Source of the DNA: Acidobacteria bacterium RIFCSPLOWO2_02_FULL_61_28
GTDB lineage: Bacteria > Acidobacteriota > Terriglobia > 2-12-FULL-54-10
DNA: 41,323 bases
Assembly: GCA_001767035.1 (NCBI GenBank)
Contig: MEKR01000108.1
Location: forward strand, 1-41,323
Direction of reading: 5' to 3'
In this document: positions 1-8,265 of the stretch, one piece after another
How the letters are laid out: each line of letters opens with the position of its first letter
How positions within the stretch are numbered: the stretch's first letter is position 1
Notes under the pieces: model-generated
Databases searched by the model: none
Told to the model about the DNA's origin: nothing
Seen by the model: the letters and a program-made list of their open reading frames with translations, nothing else
Translations under genes and position numbers: made by a program

Positions 1-709
1 CGAAGCCGTTGTCAATGTTGACGACGGCGACGTTCGAGGCGCAGCTATTGAGCATGGCGAGGAGCGCGGTCAGCCCGTGAAAACTCGCGCCGTAGCCGAC
101 GCTGGTCGGGACGGCGATGACCGGCGCGGCCACCAGTCCCGCCACGACGCTTGGCAAGGCTCCTTCCATGCCCGCGACGCAGATGATGACCCGAGCCGAA
201 GCCAGTTCTTCGCGGTGATTCATCAGGCGATGAATTCCGGCGACGCCCACGTCATAAAGATGCGCGACCGGGTTCCCCATCAGCTCCGCCGTCACCAGCG
301 CCTCCTCCGCGACCGGGATGTCGGAGGACCCGGCCGAGACCACCAGGATCGTACCCTTGCCGTGCTGCGCGTGGTCGCGGTGGATGGTGATGGCGCCCGA
401 GAGCGGATGGAACCGTGCCGACCGAGTGAGCCGAGTCAACCGAGCCGCCACGGCCCGGTTCGCGCGCGTGACCAGAATGTTCGGGGAATGTTTGAGCATC
501 TGCCGGACGATCCGCGCGATCTGCTCCGGCGTCTTGCCCGGGGCATAAACGGTTTCCGGCATTCCCTGGCGCAGCAGGCGGTGGTGGTCAATCTTGGCGA
601 AACCCAAGTCCTCAAAGGGAAGGTGCTTCAATCGCTCGACGGCTTCCTGCGGCGTGAGCTTGCCTAGTTGAACCGCCTCGAACAATTGCTGGATTTGTTG
701 TTGATTCAC
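1..709 (-). CDS. larB: Nickel-pincer cofactor biosynthesis protein LarB (3' end cut by window edge)
   Basis: LarB carboxylates and hydrolyses nicotinic acid adenine dinucleotide to give pyridinium-3,5-biscarboxylic acid mononucleotide. This is the first step of the nickel-pincer cofactor made for lactate racemase-type enzymes. The reverse-strand reading frame is open from a GTG at 709 to the window edge, giving 236 residues. The family is about 250 residues long, so only the last few are missing. The C-terminal half has the NCAIR-mutase (PurE-like) core, with [15 protein letters not shown] near residue 125, then the segments [16 protein letters not shown] and [20 protein letters not shown]. 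The N-terminal part ([21 protein letters not shown]) is also typical of LarB. No good Shine-Dalgarno sequence precedes the GTG, so the exact start is uncertain. The family call is secure; larC and larE are not in view. Confidence 0.93.
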   Translation of the reverse strand, partial: MNQQQIQQLFEAVQLGKLTPQEAVERLKHLPFEDLGFAKIDHHRLLRQGMPETVYAPGKTPEQIARIVRQMLKHSPNILVTRANRAVAARLTRLTRSARFHPLSGAITIHRDHAQHGKGTILVVSAGSSDIPVAEEALVTAELMGNPVAHLYDVGVAGIHRLMNHREELASARVIICVAGMEGALPSVVAGLVAAPVIAVPTSVGYGASFHGLTALLAMLNSCASNVAVVNIDNGF

Positions 710-790
710 GGCGAGGCCAGTGTAACAGTCTCTAGCGGAACCGGCCAAGCGTCCTGCCCTCGTGGGCCGGATAATCCCCACCTGTCGGTC

Positions 791-876
791 AACCCCTTGC
801 GGGGTTGGAACTCCTCCGTGGTTCTGCTTCCGTAGGTTAAAACCTACGGCTATTCACGGTGCGCCCCTGCCGGGGC
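791..876. repeat. Cluster of short palindromes in the larB/MBL-protein gap
   Basis: Three perfect or near-perfect hairpins follow one another between two genes: 791-806 (AACCCC/GGGGTT around TTGC), 830-849 (CCGTAGGTT/AACCTACGG) and 863-876 (GCCCC/GGGGC around TGCC). The third matches a hairpin at 21207-21220 in inverse orientation, so the cluster probably belongs to the same dispersed family. No coding potential is apparent. It could act as a transcription barrier downstream of the gene ending at 913. Confidence 0.6.
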
Positions 877-912
877 TTTTCCCGAACGACCTAAACCAAC
901 GAGAGAAATGCT

Positions 913-1638
913 TTATGGTTTTCCAAACGTATCTCGGAATGCCACGCCCAGGTCGTGCAAGGCCCGCTCGCCGTCGCCTCGGAAGGAAGACCCGTGCATC
1001 GTAGCGAGTGTCTTCGGCTTCAGCGCAGCCAGCGTTTCGATGATGCGGCCGGTGAGCGGAGTGTACGGCACATAGTTGGCCAGCGGCCCCTTCTGGTACT
1101 CCGTCATCGCCGCCCTCGACCTCCCCACAATGTCGGACTCCGTCAGCGGCTCGACGTCGCCGGTATGATGGAACAGGTCGGAACAAAGCAAGGTGCGCTG
1201 GGTTTCCTCGAACAGAACTCCCGCGTCCCAGCCGTGCGGGAGATGGGCCGTCGAGCAAAACCGGAAGCGGTATTTGCCGGTCGAGATCGCTTCGCCGTCG
1301 GCCAATCCCCGCGGCGGCCGAATCGCAAAATCATTGAGGCTGACAAGCGCGCCCACTACGCTGCACGCGGCCTGGGCTGCCGGCGCAACCTCCAGCCAAT
1401 GATTGAGCGCGCCGCACTCATCCGATTCAAAGTGGCTGAAGCTGATCCAGCGAATTTTGGAGGGCTCGAGAACCGTCGCCACCGCCTCCCGCAGTTGCGG
1501 GAAAAACCCCTTGTAGCCGGTGTGGAATAGCAGCGGCTCCTCGTCCCGGACGAGGAAATGATTGAACTGCAAATCGAATTCCGGAACGTAGATCGAGATC
1601 CGGTAGAGATCCGGAGCAATTTCGTGGATGTTCGCCAT
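913..1638 (-). CDS. Metallo-beta-lactamase-fold protein of the oxygen-binding diiron (ODP/flavodiiron-like) type
   Basis: A 241-residue single-domain protein with the metallo-beta-lactamase fold. The ligand pattern is that of flavodiiron proteins rather than of zinc hydrolases: H69-x-E71-x-D73 (HFESDECG), a His in the HLPHGWDAG motif (H132 or H135), D154 in LLCSDLF and H214 in TMHGSSF. In flavodiiron proteins this set binds a diiron centre that reduces O2 or NO. Here the C-terminal flavodoxin domain is absent, so an electron donor would have to be another protein. The ATG at 1638 was chosen because GGGAG lies 8 bases upstream and the family's MxxIxEIAPxLYRI-type N-terminus begins there. A longer frame upstream has no homology that I recognise. 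It is transcribed away from the UbiA gene. The real activity (O2 or NO sensing, or hydrolase) is not determined. Confidence 0.82.
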   Translation of the reverse strand: MANIHEIAPDLYRISIYVPEFDLQFNHFLVRDEEPLLFHTGYKGFFPQLREAVATVLEPSKIRWISFSHFESDECGALNHWLEVAPAAQAACSVVGALVSLNDFAIRPPRGLADGEAISTGKYRFRFCSTAHLPHGWDAGVLFEETQRTLLCSDLFHHTGDVEPLTESDIVGRSRAAMTEYQKGPLANYVPYTPLTGRIIETLAALKPKTLATMHGSSFRGDGERALHDLGVAFRDTFGKP

Positions 1639-1789
1639 AGAAAGTCTCCCTTCGGAAGAATCGGCCTGGAAAGTATGCCGGCTGCCCTTGGTCCCCGCCG
1701 CGGAAATCCATGCAATTCCCTGCGCGGGAAGTGTGCCGCCCCGAGAAAACGCGAAGCTCAGGTTACCATAAGCAACGCGCCGGTTGCCG

Positions 1790-1795
1790 TATAAT
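1790..1795 (+). promoter_or_regulatory. Possible -10 element for the UbiA-family gene
   Basis: A perfect TATAAT lies 30 bases before the ATG at 1825. No convincing -35 hexamer occurs at 16-18 bases, so this is only a candidate. If used, transcription would start near 1802. That would make the in-frame TTG at 1804 leaderless and supports the ATG at 1825 as the start. Confidence 0.35.
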
Positions 1796-1824
1796 GGGTT
1801 GCTTTGCGGGGGACGAAGGTTCTG

Positions 1825-2712
1825 ATGCAAAACGACGGTTCAGGCTTTGCCCTGTGGCAACGGATCGGGATCACCCTGGAGATGATCAAGATCGAGCACT
1901 CGGTCTTTGCGCTCCCGTTTGCGCTGATCGGGGCGCTGCTGGCGGCGCGGGGCTGGCCGAGCGGGCGGCAGTTGCTCTGGATTGTAGTCGCAATGATTGG
2001 CGCCCGCTCCGCCGCGATGAGCTTCAACCGGCTCATTGACCGGAGCCTCGACGCGCAGAATCCTCGCACGGCGCAGCGCGCCTTGCCGGCGGGGTTGTTA
2101 AGCGCGCGCTTTGTGACCGGCTTTGCGCTGCTCTCCTCCGCCGTGCTCGTGGTCGCAGCCAATCAACTCAATCCGCTTGCCTTCCGGCTTTCCCCGGTGG
2201 CGCTGGCAATTCTGTTTGTTTACTCTTATACGAAACGGTTTACGGTTCTCTCTCATCTAGTGCTCGGTTTCTGTCTGGGGATTGCGCCGGCGGCGGCGTG
2301 GATTGCGATTCGCGGGACGCTCGCGCCTTCGATCCTGCTGCTGACCGCCGCCGTGACGCTCTGGACGGCCGGGTTCGACATCCTCTACGCGTGCCAGGAC
2401 GTGGATTTCGACCGGCGCATCGGATTGCACAGCATCCCGCAGCGCTGGGGCATTGCCCGCGCCTTACAGGTCTCCGCCGCGATGCACGGGCTGATGGTCG
2501 TCCTGCTGCTGTGGCTGGCCTGGGTGGAGCAACTCGGATGGATCAGCGTGGCGGGGGTCGCCGTGGTCGGCACGCTCCTCGTCTACGAACACCGCCTGAT
2601 CAAGCCCTTCGACCTCTCGCGCCTCGACGCCGCTTTCTTCAACACCAACGGTTGGATCGGCATTCTTCTGCTGCTGTTTTGGGGATTCGACATCGTTACT
2701 CACAGCGGTTAG
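1825..2712 (+). CDS. mqnP: UbiA-family prenyltransferase, probably MqnP of the futalosine menaquinone pathway
   Basis: An integral membrane prenyltransferase of 295 residues that would attach a polyprenyl chain to an aromatic acid. It has both Asp-rich motifs of the UbiA superfamily: [15 protein letters not shown] near residue 70, and [20 protein letters not shown] near residue 190. These bind Mg-diphosphate. About eight hydrophobic helices surround them. The second motif is the form found in UbiA homologues of futalosine-pathway organisms, which is why MqnP (menaquinone) is preferred over UbiA (ubiquinone). That assignment is inference. The ATG at 1825 has GAAGG 6 bases upstream. The stop codon overlaps that of the convergent gene on the other strand (2709-2712), leaving no room for a separate terminator. 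Confidence 0.8.
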   Translation: MQNDGSGFALWQRIGITLEMIKIEHSVFALPFALIGALLAARGWPSGRQLLWIVVAMIGARSAAMSFNRLIDRSLDAQNPRTAQRALPAGLLSARFVTGFALLSSAVLVVAANQLNPLAFRLSPVALAILFVYSYTKRFTVLSHLVLGFCLGIAPAAAWIAIRGTLAPSILLLTAAVTLWTAGFDILYACQDVDFDRRIGLHSIPQRWGIARALQVSAAMHGLMVVLLLWLAWVEQLGWISVAGVAVVGTLLVYEHRLIKPFDLSRLDAAFFNTNGWIGILLLLFWGFDIVTHSG

Positions 2713-4091
2713 GCACCTCGGGTTAAGTCGGCATCCATGACGCTTTCCTCTTTCCCGACGAAACGGCGCCGAACTACCGCCATCAGATATCCTCCAACCA
2801 ACAAGCTATAGAAAGGCACATATTCCACGAGCGTGTACAACGTTTCTTCTCTCCACAATCCAAGGGTACGGTATGGGATTAAGACATGGTAGGAAAGAAA
2901 GACCGAGACCGTCAGCAGAAGCCATGCAGGGTTGGGATAGATCGCCAGCAGAGGCAAAATCCAGGTGAGATACCACGGAAACACGTTGGGCGCGAAGAGC
3001 AGAACCGTCCCGAGAATTAGAAAAGAGGCCCGCTGGGGATGGAGTCTCCGGGCCAAACCATAGAGCATTGCCACTCCGATGACCAGCAGATAAATTCCCC
3101 GTGTCTGCTGGTCGCTACCCGTGAATCCTCCAATCAAAACATAGAGACTGGCGTTATTTCTCCAATGTTCCGCATAGTCGGACAGGGATGCAAACAGGGG
3201 GCTCCACGCCTCCCGATAGGGAGCCATGGCTACGGCAGCCAGAACAGCCGGAATCCAGATCAGACGCCAGCCGGCGCGCATCAGAAACACCGGGAGCAGA
3301 AATACCGCATAGACTTTGGAGAGCGCTGAAGCCGCCATGCTCGCAACGGAAAGCGCACTTCGGCGCCGCTCCCAGCAAACCAGCGCCAGGACGAACGCAA
3401 AGATCGGAAGCGAGTCGTTATGGCCGCTCGCGGCAAATTCGACGACCACCAAAGGACTCCAGGCATAGATCACGGCGCGCAAAGGCGAAAGCCCCATCGC
3501 GGGCAACAAACGGAACAACAGGAGCACGATGCCGAGGTCAAACAATACAAACGGTACTTTCATGGCAACCGGATGCGACGTGAAAATGAAGGTGACCCAA
3601 AAAACTTCTTCCAGCAAAGGTCCGTACAGCGTGCTGTATTGCGGGCCGCTCACGGCGGGATATGTCTCATCGCGCAAGTGGACCAAGGCGGGATCGGAGG
3701 GATGGACGAGGTACGGGTTGTAGCCGGCTTGCTGTGCCTTCGCTTCCCAGCGATAGCGATACAAATCATCGGAAAGAGAAGGATATAACGGGAACAGGGT
3801 CAGGCGAAACGCGCCCGCGGACAGAAAAAGGAAGATCAACCAGGAGCGCCGGGCGGCGATTTTTTCCACGAGCCAGAACGAAACAAAGTACAATATTCCG
3901 AGAAGGAGTATGAGCGCAAGGAAGGTTTCGACGTGCTCCTTCAGATTGCCGAGACGGAGGACGAGCACATATAGAAGTTCCATCGCAGCTGCCGACACGG
4001 CCAGTCCCCAGCCTGCTCTTCGCGAAACGGAGGACGGCCCGGGGGAACCGGCTAATGCGTGCGCGGCGCCGTGACTGACCGGCTCTGCCAT
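2709..4091 (-). CDS. GT-C-fold membrane glycosyltransferase (GT87/MptB-like mannosyltransferase family)
   Basis: A 460-residue polytopic membrane protein with roughly ten or more hydrophobic segments. The first extracytoplasmic loop has an acidic motif, [21 protein letters not shown] (about residues 108-128), followed by [12 protein letters not shown]. This is the hallmark of polyprenol-phosphate-sugar-dependent GT-C transferases of the DUF2029/GT87 and MptB group, where the acidic pair is expected to be catalytic. The likely role is transfer of a hexose from a lipid-phosphate donor to a cell-envelope glycan; the substrate is unknown. The gene diverges from the GT2 gene at 4112 with only 20 bases between the start codons, so the two may be co-regulated. 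AGG directly precedes the ATG, too close to be a normal Shine-Dalgarno site, and a start slightly downstream cannot be excluded. Confidence 0.78.
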   Translation of the reverse strand: MAEPVSHGAAHALAGSPGPSSVSRRAGWGLAVSAAAMELLYVLVLRLGNLKEHVETFLALILLLGILYFVSFWLVEKIAARRSWLIFLFLSAGAFRLTLFPLYPSLSDDLYRYRWEAKAQQAGYNPYLVHPSDPALVHLRDETYPAVSGPQYSTLYGPLLEEVFWVTFIFTSHPVAMKVPFVLFDLGIVLLLFRLLPAMGLSPLRAVIYAWSPLVVVEFAASGHNDSLPIFAFVLALVCWERRRSALSVASMAASALSKVYAVFLLPVFLMRAGWRLIWIPAVLAAVAMAPYREAWSPLFASLSDYAEHWRNNASLYVLIGGFTGSDQQTRGIYLLVIGVAMLYGLARRLHPQRASFLILGTVLLFAPNVFPWYLTWILPLLAIYPNPAWLLLTVSVFLSYHVLIPYRTLGLWREETLYTLVEYVPFYSLLVGGYLMAVVRRRFVGKEESVMDADLTRGA

Positions 4092-4111
4092 CCTATGAGG
4101 ACTCGCTTCGC

Positions 4112-5746
4112 ATGACGCTTCCAGCGCTGTTTCTTGCAGCAGGAAATCCGCTGCGCCTGTACCTCGAACGCGTTTTCATGAAGGATCCCTTCCAGGGGGT
4201 ATATCAGCTCAACAGCTTTGACCTGCTCTTATTGATCCCGTACTTCACTCTGCTGAGCATCCTGGCCTTCTACGGGCTGCACCGATACTTTCTAGTGTAC
4301 ACGTACTGGCGGTACCGGCAGAACCGTCCGGTGCCTCCGGCGGGGGAGTGGGCCGCCCGGCCTCGCGTCACGGTCCAACTGCCGCTCTACAACGAGCGAT
4401 ACGTCGCCGAGCGCCTCATTGACGAGGTCTGCCGCCTCGACTATCCGCGGGAACTGCTCGAAATTCAGGTGCTCGACGACTCGACCGACGAAACGGTTGC
4501 GGTTGCCCGCCACGCGGTCGAGCGCCAAGCGGCGCTCGGCTACTCCATCGCCTACTATCACCGCGACAACCGCGAGGGTTACAAGGCCGGGGCGCTCGCC
4601 GAAGGGCTGCGCCAGGCCACCGGTGAATTCATTGCCATCTTCGACGCCGACTTCCTCCCGCCGCCCGATTTCCTTCAGAAAACGCTCCCGTACTTCCTCG
4701 ATCCGAACGTGGGGATGGCGCAGACCCGCTGGAACTTCATCAACCGGAATTATTCGATTCTGACGCGGGTGCAGTCCATCCTGCTCGACGGCCATTTCAT
4801 CCTGGAATCCGGCGCCCGCTCCCGCTCCGGCTGCTTCTTCAACTTCAACGGGACGGCGGGCATCTGGCGGCGCAAGGCCATCGAGAACTCCGGCGGCTGG
4901 CAGCACGATACGCTTACCGAAGATACCGACCTGAGCTACCGCGCCCAGTTGCAGGGCTGGAAGTTTGTTTACTTGCAGGACGTCGAGTGCATGAGCGAGT
5001 TGCCCGTCGAGATGAACGCCTTCCGCTCGCAGCAAGCGCGCTGGGCCAAGGGCCTGATTCAGACCGGCCGCAAGCTGCTCCCCACGCTCTGGCGCGCGCG
5101 TCTGCCGTGGAAAATCAAGATGGAAGCGTTCTTCCATTTGACCGCCAATATTTCGTATCCGCTCATGAGCCTGATGGCGGCGCTGCTCCTGCCGGGGATG
5201 ATCGTCCGGTTCTACCAGGGCTGGTTCCAGATGCTCTACATTGACCTGCCCTTGCTGCTCGCCTCGACCGCCTCGATCTCGACCTTTTATCTGGCCGCGC
5301 AGCGCGAGATGTTTCCCAAAGATTGGAAAAAGAGCATCAAGTATCTGCCGTTCCTGATGGCCAGCGGCATCGGCCTCACGCTGACCAACTCCCGCGCCGT
5401 GCTGGAGGCGCTGTTGGGGGTTCGGTCGGAGTTCGTGCGCACGGCCAAGTATCGCATTGAATCGGGCTCGGACCGCATCGCCGCCAAGAACTACCGTCAT
5501 CGAACAGCACGATTGATTTCGGTCGTCGAACTGCTGGCCGGATGCTACTTCGCTTACGCCACCTACTATGCGGCGAAAAATGAATACTACTTGACGGTCC
5601 CGTTCCTTTGCCTGTTCGTCATGGGCTATTTGGGGATGGGGCTCTATTCGCTGTTCCAGGGGGAAATGGGAAAGGCAGCCGAGAGACTCGCGAGTTGGCT
5701 CACGCCCGCGGTTCCCCCCATCGCCAAGGACTTGCAGAAATCCTAG
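4112..5746 (+). CDS. Membrane glycosyltransferase family 2, cellulose-synthase-like
   Basis: A 544-residue processive-type GT2 enzyme. An N-terminal membrane segment (about 36-66) is followed by the cytosolic GT-A domain, which has all four expected motifs: DD at 122-123 (LDDSTDE), DAD at 178-180, TED at 269-271 and QQARW at 307-311. The last is the QxxRW motif typical of cellulose and hyaluronan synthases. Several C-terminal membrane helices follow (about 345-520). It should polymerise or transfer an NDP-sugar while extruding the product. The polymer cannot be read from the sequence, and no PilZ domain or BcsB partner is present, so cellulose itself is unlikely. The gene is divergent from a GT-C transferase 20 bases away. 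The ATG at 4112 gives the expected N-terminal helix; 4178 is an alternative start. Confidence 0.9.
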   Translation: MTLPALFLAAGNPLRLYLERVFMKDPFQGVYQLNSFDLLLLIPYFTLLSILAFYGLHRYFLVYTYWRYRQNRPVPPAGEWAARPRVTVQLPLYNERYVAERLIDEVCRLDYPRELLEIQVLDDSTDETVAVARHAVERQAALGYSIAYYHRDNREGYKAGALAEGLRQATGEFIAIFDADFLPPPDFLQKTLPYFLDPNVGMAQTRWNFINRNYSILTRVQSILLDGHFILESGARSRSGCFFNFNGTAGIWRRKAIENSGGWQHDTLTEDTDLSYRAQLQGWKFVYLQDVECMSELPVEMNAFRSQQARWAKGLIQTGRKLLPTLWRARLPWKIKMEAFFHLTANISYPLMSLMAALLLPGMIVRFYQGWFQMLYIDLPLLLASTASISTFYLAAQREMFPKDWKKSIKYLPFLMASGIGLTLTNSRAVLEALLGVRSEFVRTAKYRIESGSDRIAAKNYRHRTARLISVVELLAGCYFAYATYYAAKNEYYLTVPFLCLFVMGYLGMGLYSLFQGEMGKAAERLASWLTPAVPPIAKDLQKS

Positions 5747-5769
5747 GGGCGGCCAGCGTGGTTTCATCC

Positions 5770-7155
5770 ATGCGGAGAAATTCCATCACAGCCTGCCTTC
5801 GACGCGGAGTGATCGCGTTACTCCTGCTCGTCTGCACGCTTCCGGCGCAGGAGCGCGAGCCGGTCGAAGTGTACCAGGCCCGCCGGGAAGCCCTTCGGGG
5901 AAGGCTCCAAGACGGCCTGATTGTGCTGTTCGGGAGGAGCGATGACTCCGGCCCGGGCGCGCTGCTGCCCTTTCGGCAGGAAAATAACTTCTACTACCTG
6001 ACCGGGTACAACTATCCGGGCGCCGTGTTGCTATTGGCGCCGCCGGTCGAAAACCGCCGCTCGCCATTCTGGGAGGAGTCCTCGCGTCTGCCGCGTGAAA
6101 TCCTGTTCCTGCCGCCGCGCGACCGGGACCAGGAGCAGTGGACCGGCCCAAAGTCTGACCCCTACGACCCAGCCACGGCGGCGCAGACCGGCTTTGCGGC
6201 GGGCTTTGCTGCGATCAAGGGGATTGAGGCGCTCGAAGCCGAAATCCGCCGCTATGCGCAGGGCTTTCCGAACCTCTATACGCTCCTGCCGGAGTCCCAT
6301 TCCGAGGAAACCGAATCGTCGTTTGCGCGGGAGAACGCCGAAAAGCTGCGGACAATTCTTCCGTTCGCCAAGCTGCGCGACCCACGGAGCGCGCTGGCCA
6401 GCCAGCGCCAGATCAAGTCCGAGGGCGAACTGAAACTGGTCCGCAAAGCGGTGGAATGCTCGATGGACGGGCACCTGGCGGCGATGCGCGAGCTGCGCCC
6501 CGGCCTCTTTGAATACGAGATCGCCGCCCTGATGCAATACACCTTCGGGCGGGCGGGGTGCACGCGAACTGCCTACGGCCCCATCGTCGGGTCGGGAACC
6601 CGCTCGACCATCCTGCACTACAACCGCAACTCCGAGCGCATGGAGTCGGGCGACCTGGTGGTGCTCGACGTGGCCGGCGAATACGCGCACTACGCCGCCG
6701 ACATCACGCGGACCCTGCCCGTCAACGGCCGCTTCACGCCGCGCCAGCGGGAGATTTACGAAATTGTGCTCGGCGCGCAGAAGGCCGCCATCAACGCGGT
6801 CAAGCCCGGCATGAGCCTCGGCCGCCGCGACTCCGACAGCCTCTTCCAGATCGCCTACAACTACATCAACACGCACGGCAAGGACAGCAAGGGCCAGCCG
6901 CTGGGCAAGTACTTCACCCACGGCCTGGGCCACCACGTCGGACTCTACGTGCATGACCCGTCCAATTTGCAGGGGCGGCTCGAACCCGGCATGGTCCTCA
7001 CCATCGAGCCGGGCATTTATCTGCCGGAAGAAAATCTCGGCGTGCGCATCGAGGACATGGTGCTCGTCACCCAAGACGGGCACGTGCTGCTTACCGAACG
7101 CCTGCCGCGTGAGGTGGAGGAGGTAGAACGATTAATAAGGAAATCTCCAGACTAA
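5770..7155 (+). CDS. pepP: Secreted Xaa-Pro aminopeptidase (M24B, PepP type)
   Basis: A 461-residue metallopeptidase that removes an N-terminal residue preceding proline. An N-terminal signal sequence (basic MRRNS..RR, hydrophobic GVIALLLLVC, then LPAQ) suggests periplasmic location, unlike cytoplasmic E. coli PepP. The aminopeptidase_P N-domain (about 30-180) contains NNFYYLTGYNYPG. The pita-bread catalytic domain has the five dimetal ligands D300 (VLDVAGEY), D311 (ADITRT), H388 (HGLGHH), E413 (TIEPGIY) and E428 (RIEDM), so the enzyme should be active. It starts 23 bases after the GT2 stop and is probably cotranscribed with it. The ATG at 5770 was chosen for the signal peptide. A GTG at 5758 with AGGGG upstream is a possible alternative. 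Confidence 0.92.
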   Translation: MRRNSITACLRRGVIALLLLVCTLPAQEREPVEVYQARREALRGRLQDGLIVLFGRSDDSGPGALLPFRQENNFYYLTGYNYPGAVLLLAPPVENRRSPFWEESSRLPREILFLPPRDRDQEQWTGPKSDPYDPATAAQTGFAAGFAAIKGIEALEAEIRRYAQGFPNLYTLLPESHSEETESSFARENAEKLRTILPFAKLRDPRSALASQRQIKSEGELKLVRKAVECSMDGHLAAMRELRPGLFEYEIAALMQYTFGRAGCTRTAYGPIVGSGTRSTILHYNRNSERMESGDLVVLDVAGEYAHYAADITRTLPVNGRFTPRQREIYEIVLGAQKAAINAVKPGMSLGRRDSDSLFQIAYNYINTHGKDSKGQPLGKYFTHGLGHHVGLYVHDPSNLQGRLEPGMVLTIEPGIYLPEENLGVRIEDMVLVTQDGHVLLTERLPREVEEVERLIRKSPD

Positions 7156-7185
7156 AGCGTTTCCCTCCACGGCCGACTCGATTCA

Positions 7186-7215
7186 TTGACGGATTCTTTT
7201 CCACTCCTCTATAAT
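7186..7215 (+). promoter_or_regulatory. Sigma-70-type promoter for efp
   Basis: TTGACG (7186-7191), an 18-base spacer and a perfect TATAAT (7210-7215). The predicted transcript start is near 7222, giving a 5' leader of about 70 bases before the efp ATG. This is among the strongest consensus promoters in the window, fitting a highly expressed translation factor. Confidence 0.75.
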
Positions 7216-7292
7216 GAAAGCAGGAAACAGAGAAGGGCTCTGCCTGCGGAGCCGGCTTTTCCCAATCCACTTGAGGTCTTCTGGAGCGTGGA

Positions 7293-7853
7293 ATGGTAGC
7301 AGCGACCCAGTTGCGTCCCGGCAACGTCATCAAGCACGCGGGGGAATTGTATTCGGTCTTCAGCGTCGTCCACCGCACGCCCGGCAACTTGCGGGCGTTT
7401 GTGCAGGCCAAGTTGCGCAACCTCCGCACCGGCGCGATCATCGAGCACCGCTTCCGCTCGGAAGACCGCATCGAGCAGGCGGTCCTGGACGAGAGCGAGA
7501 TGCAGTTCCTCTACCGGGACGGCGAAGACTATCACTTCATGAACACGGAGTCCTACGAGCAGATTCACCTGCACAAGGACGTTCTCGGCGACAGCGCCGA
7601 TTACCTGCTCCCGGAGGGAATGATCCAGGTCGAGTTCTACGAAGGGAAACCCGTCGGAATTGAGCTGCCGGCCACGGTGGACATGACGGTCGTCGAAACC
7701 GAGCCGGGCCTCAAGAGCGCCACCGCCAGCAACGTGTCCAAACCCGCCAAGCTCGAGACCGGCCTCGTGGTGCAGGTCCCCGCGTTCATCAATGCCGGAG
7801 AAAAAATCCGCGTTGACACCGCCGAAGGCAAATACCTGGAACGAGCCAAGTAG
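7293..7853 (+). CDS. efp: Translation elongation factor P with non-lysine loop tip
   Basis: EF-P (186 residues, usual length) binds between the ribosomal P and E sites and relieves stalling at polyproline. All three beta-barrel domains are present: an N-terminal KOW-like domain (1-65), an OB domain (about 66-130) and a C-terminal OB domain with the conserved [20 protein letters not shown] segment (about 157-176). The domain I loop reads PGNLRAF at 30-36. The residue aligned with E. coli Lys34 is Asn32, and Arg34 lies two places further on, so neither EpmA-type lysylation nor EarP-type rhamnosylation is expected at the usual position. I recall similar loops in other acidobacterial EF-Ps. GGAG lies 6 bases before the ATG. 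It is a single gene with its own promoter at 7186-7215. Confidence 0.96.
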   Translation: MVAATQLRPGNVIKHAGELYSVFSVVHRTPGNLRAFVQAKLRNLRTGAIIEHRFRSEDRIEQAVLDESEMQFLYRDGEDYHFMNTESYEQIHLHKDVLGDSADYLLPEGMIQVEFYEGKPVGIELPATVDMTVVETEPGLKSATASNVSKPAKLETGLVVQVPAFINAGEKIRVDTAEGKYLERAK

Positions 7854-7870
7854 TCCGCCCGCCGCTGGTC

Positions 7871-7914
7871 ATTCCGAGACGCGCATTCCGAGACGTGCAA
7901 TCCGAGACGCGCAA
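7871..7914. repeat. Three tandem ATTCCGAGACGCGC-type units
   Basis: Three consecutive 14-15-base units, ATTCCGAGACGCGC, ATTCCGAGACGTGCA and ATCCGAGACGCGCAA, lie just after the efp stop. They are imperfect tandem repeats without spacers, so this is not a CRISPR. Function is unknown; slippage-derived sequence is possible. Confidence 0.7.
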
Positions 7915-7947
7915 TGCACCCGAGTTGTTTACAGCATTTTTCTAAAT

Positions 7948-8156
7948 GGTGTAGACCGGAAAGTAGTGCCGTCAGGGCACGACTTTAGTCGTGCCGATAG
8001 ACGATCCATATAGGGGGCGCTTCAGCGCCTGAGGTGAGTCTTCCATCCTGTGCCGGTGAGACTTGGCAGACAAACCTCAGCGGCTAAAGCCGCCTCGCAG
8101 AGCGGCGACTTACGGCATGGCTGAAGCCATGCCCTGACGGACCATTAGTCTACACC
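7948..8156. repeat. Composite inverted-repeat element, family A copy 1
   Basis: This 209-base non-coding element fills most of the efp-to-S41-gene gap. Its ends are inverted repeats (GGTGTAGACC at 7948, AGTCTACACC at 8147). A second nested pair follows inside: CCGTCAGGGCA near 7969 and TGCCCTGACGG near 8130. Internal hairpins are GGCACGACT/AGTCGTGCC (7976-7995), AGGCGC/GCGCCT near 8015-8030, GCGGCT-AA-AGCCGC (8080-8093) and CATGGCT/AGCCATG near 8117-8131. A related element lies at 31449-31757. No open frame of note occurs. After it, 8157-8265 holds only small palindromes such as ACCGCTATAGCGGT at 8166. Confidence 0.75.
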
Positions 8157-8265
8157 AAAAGTGAAACCGCTATAGCGGTCGAAAAGAAAGCAAGGGTAGG
8201 TCCCTCTCCCGCTTGGCGGGATCGGGATGAAAGGGATAGATAGATCATGGAAAGCCCCGAAGCCC

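Noticed and set aside
4292..5767. A 491-residue reverse-strand open frame opposite the GT2 gene
   Set aside because: It is the mirror of a strongly coding GC-rich gene, with Arg/Gly/Gln-rich composition and no domain. Similar long shadows lie opposite pepP, the S41 gene, pyrC, nadE and the aldehyde dehydrogenase.
7871..7914. Possible CRISPR-like array
   Set aside because: Units of 14-15 bases in direct contact with no spacers, and no cas genes anywhere in the window.
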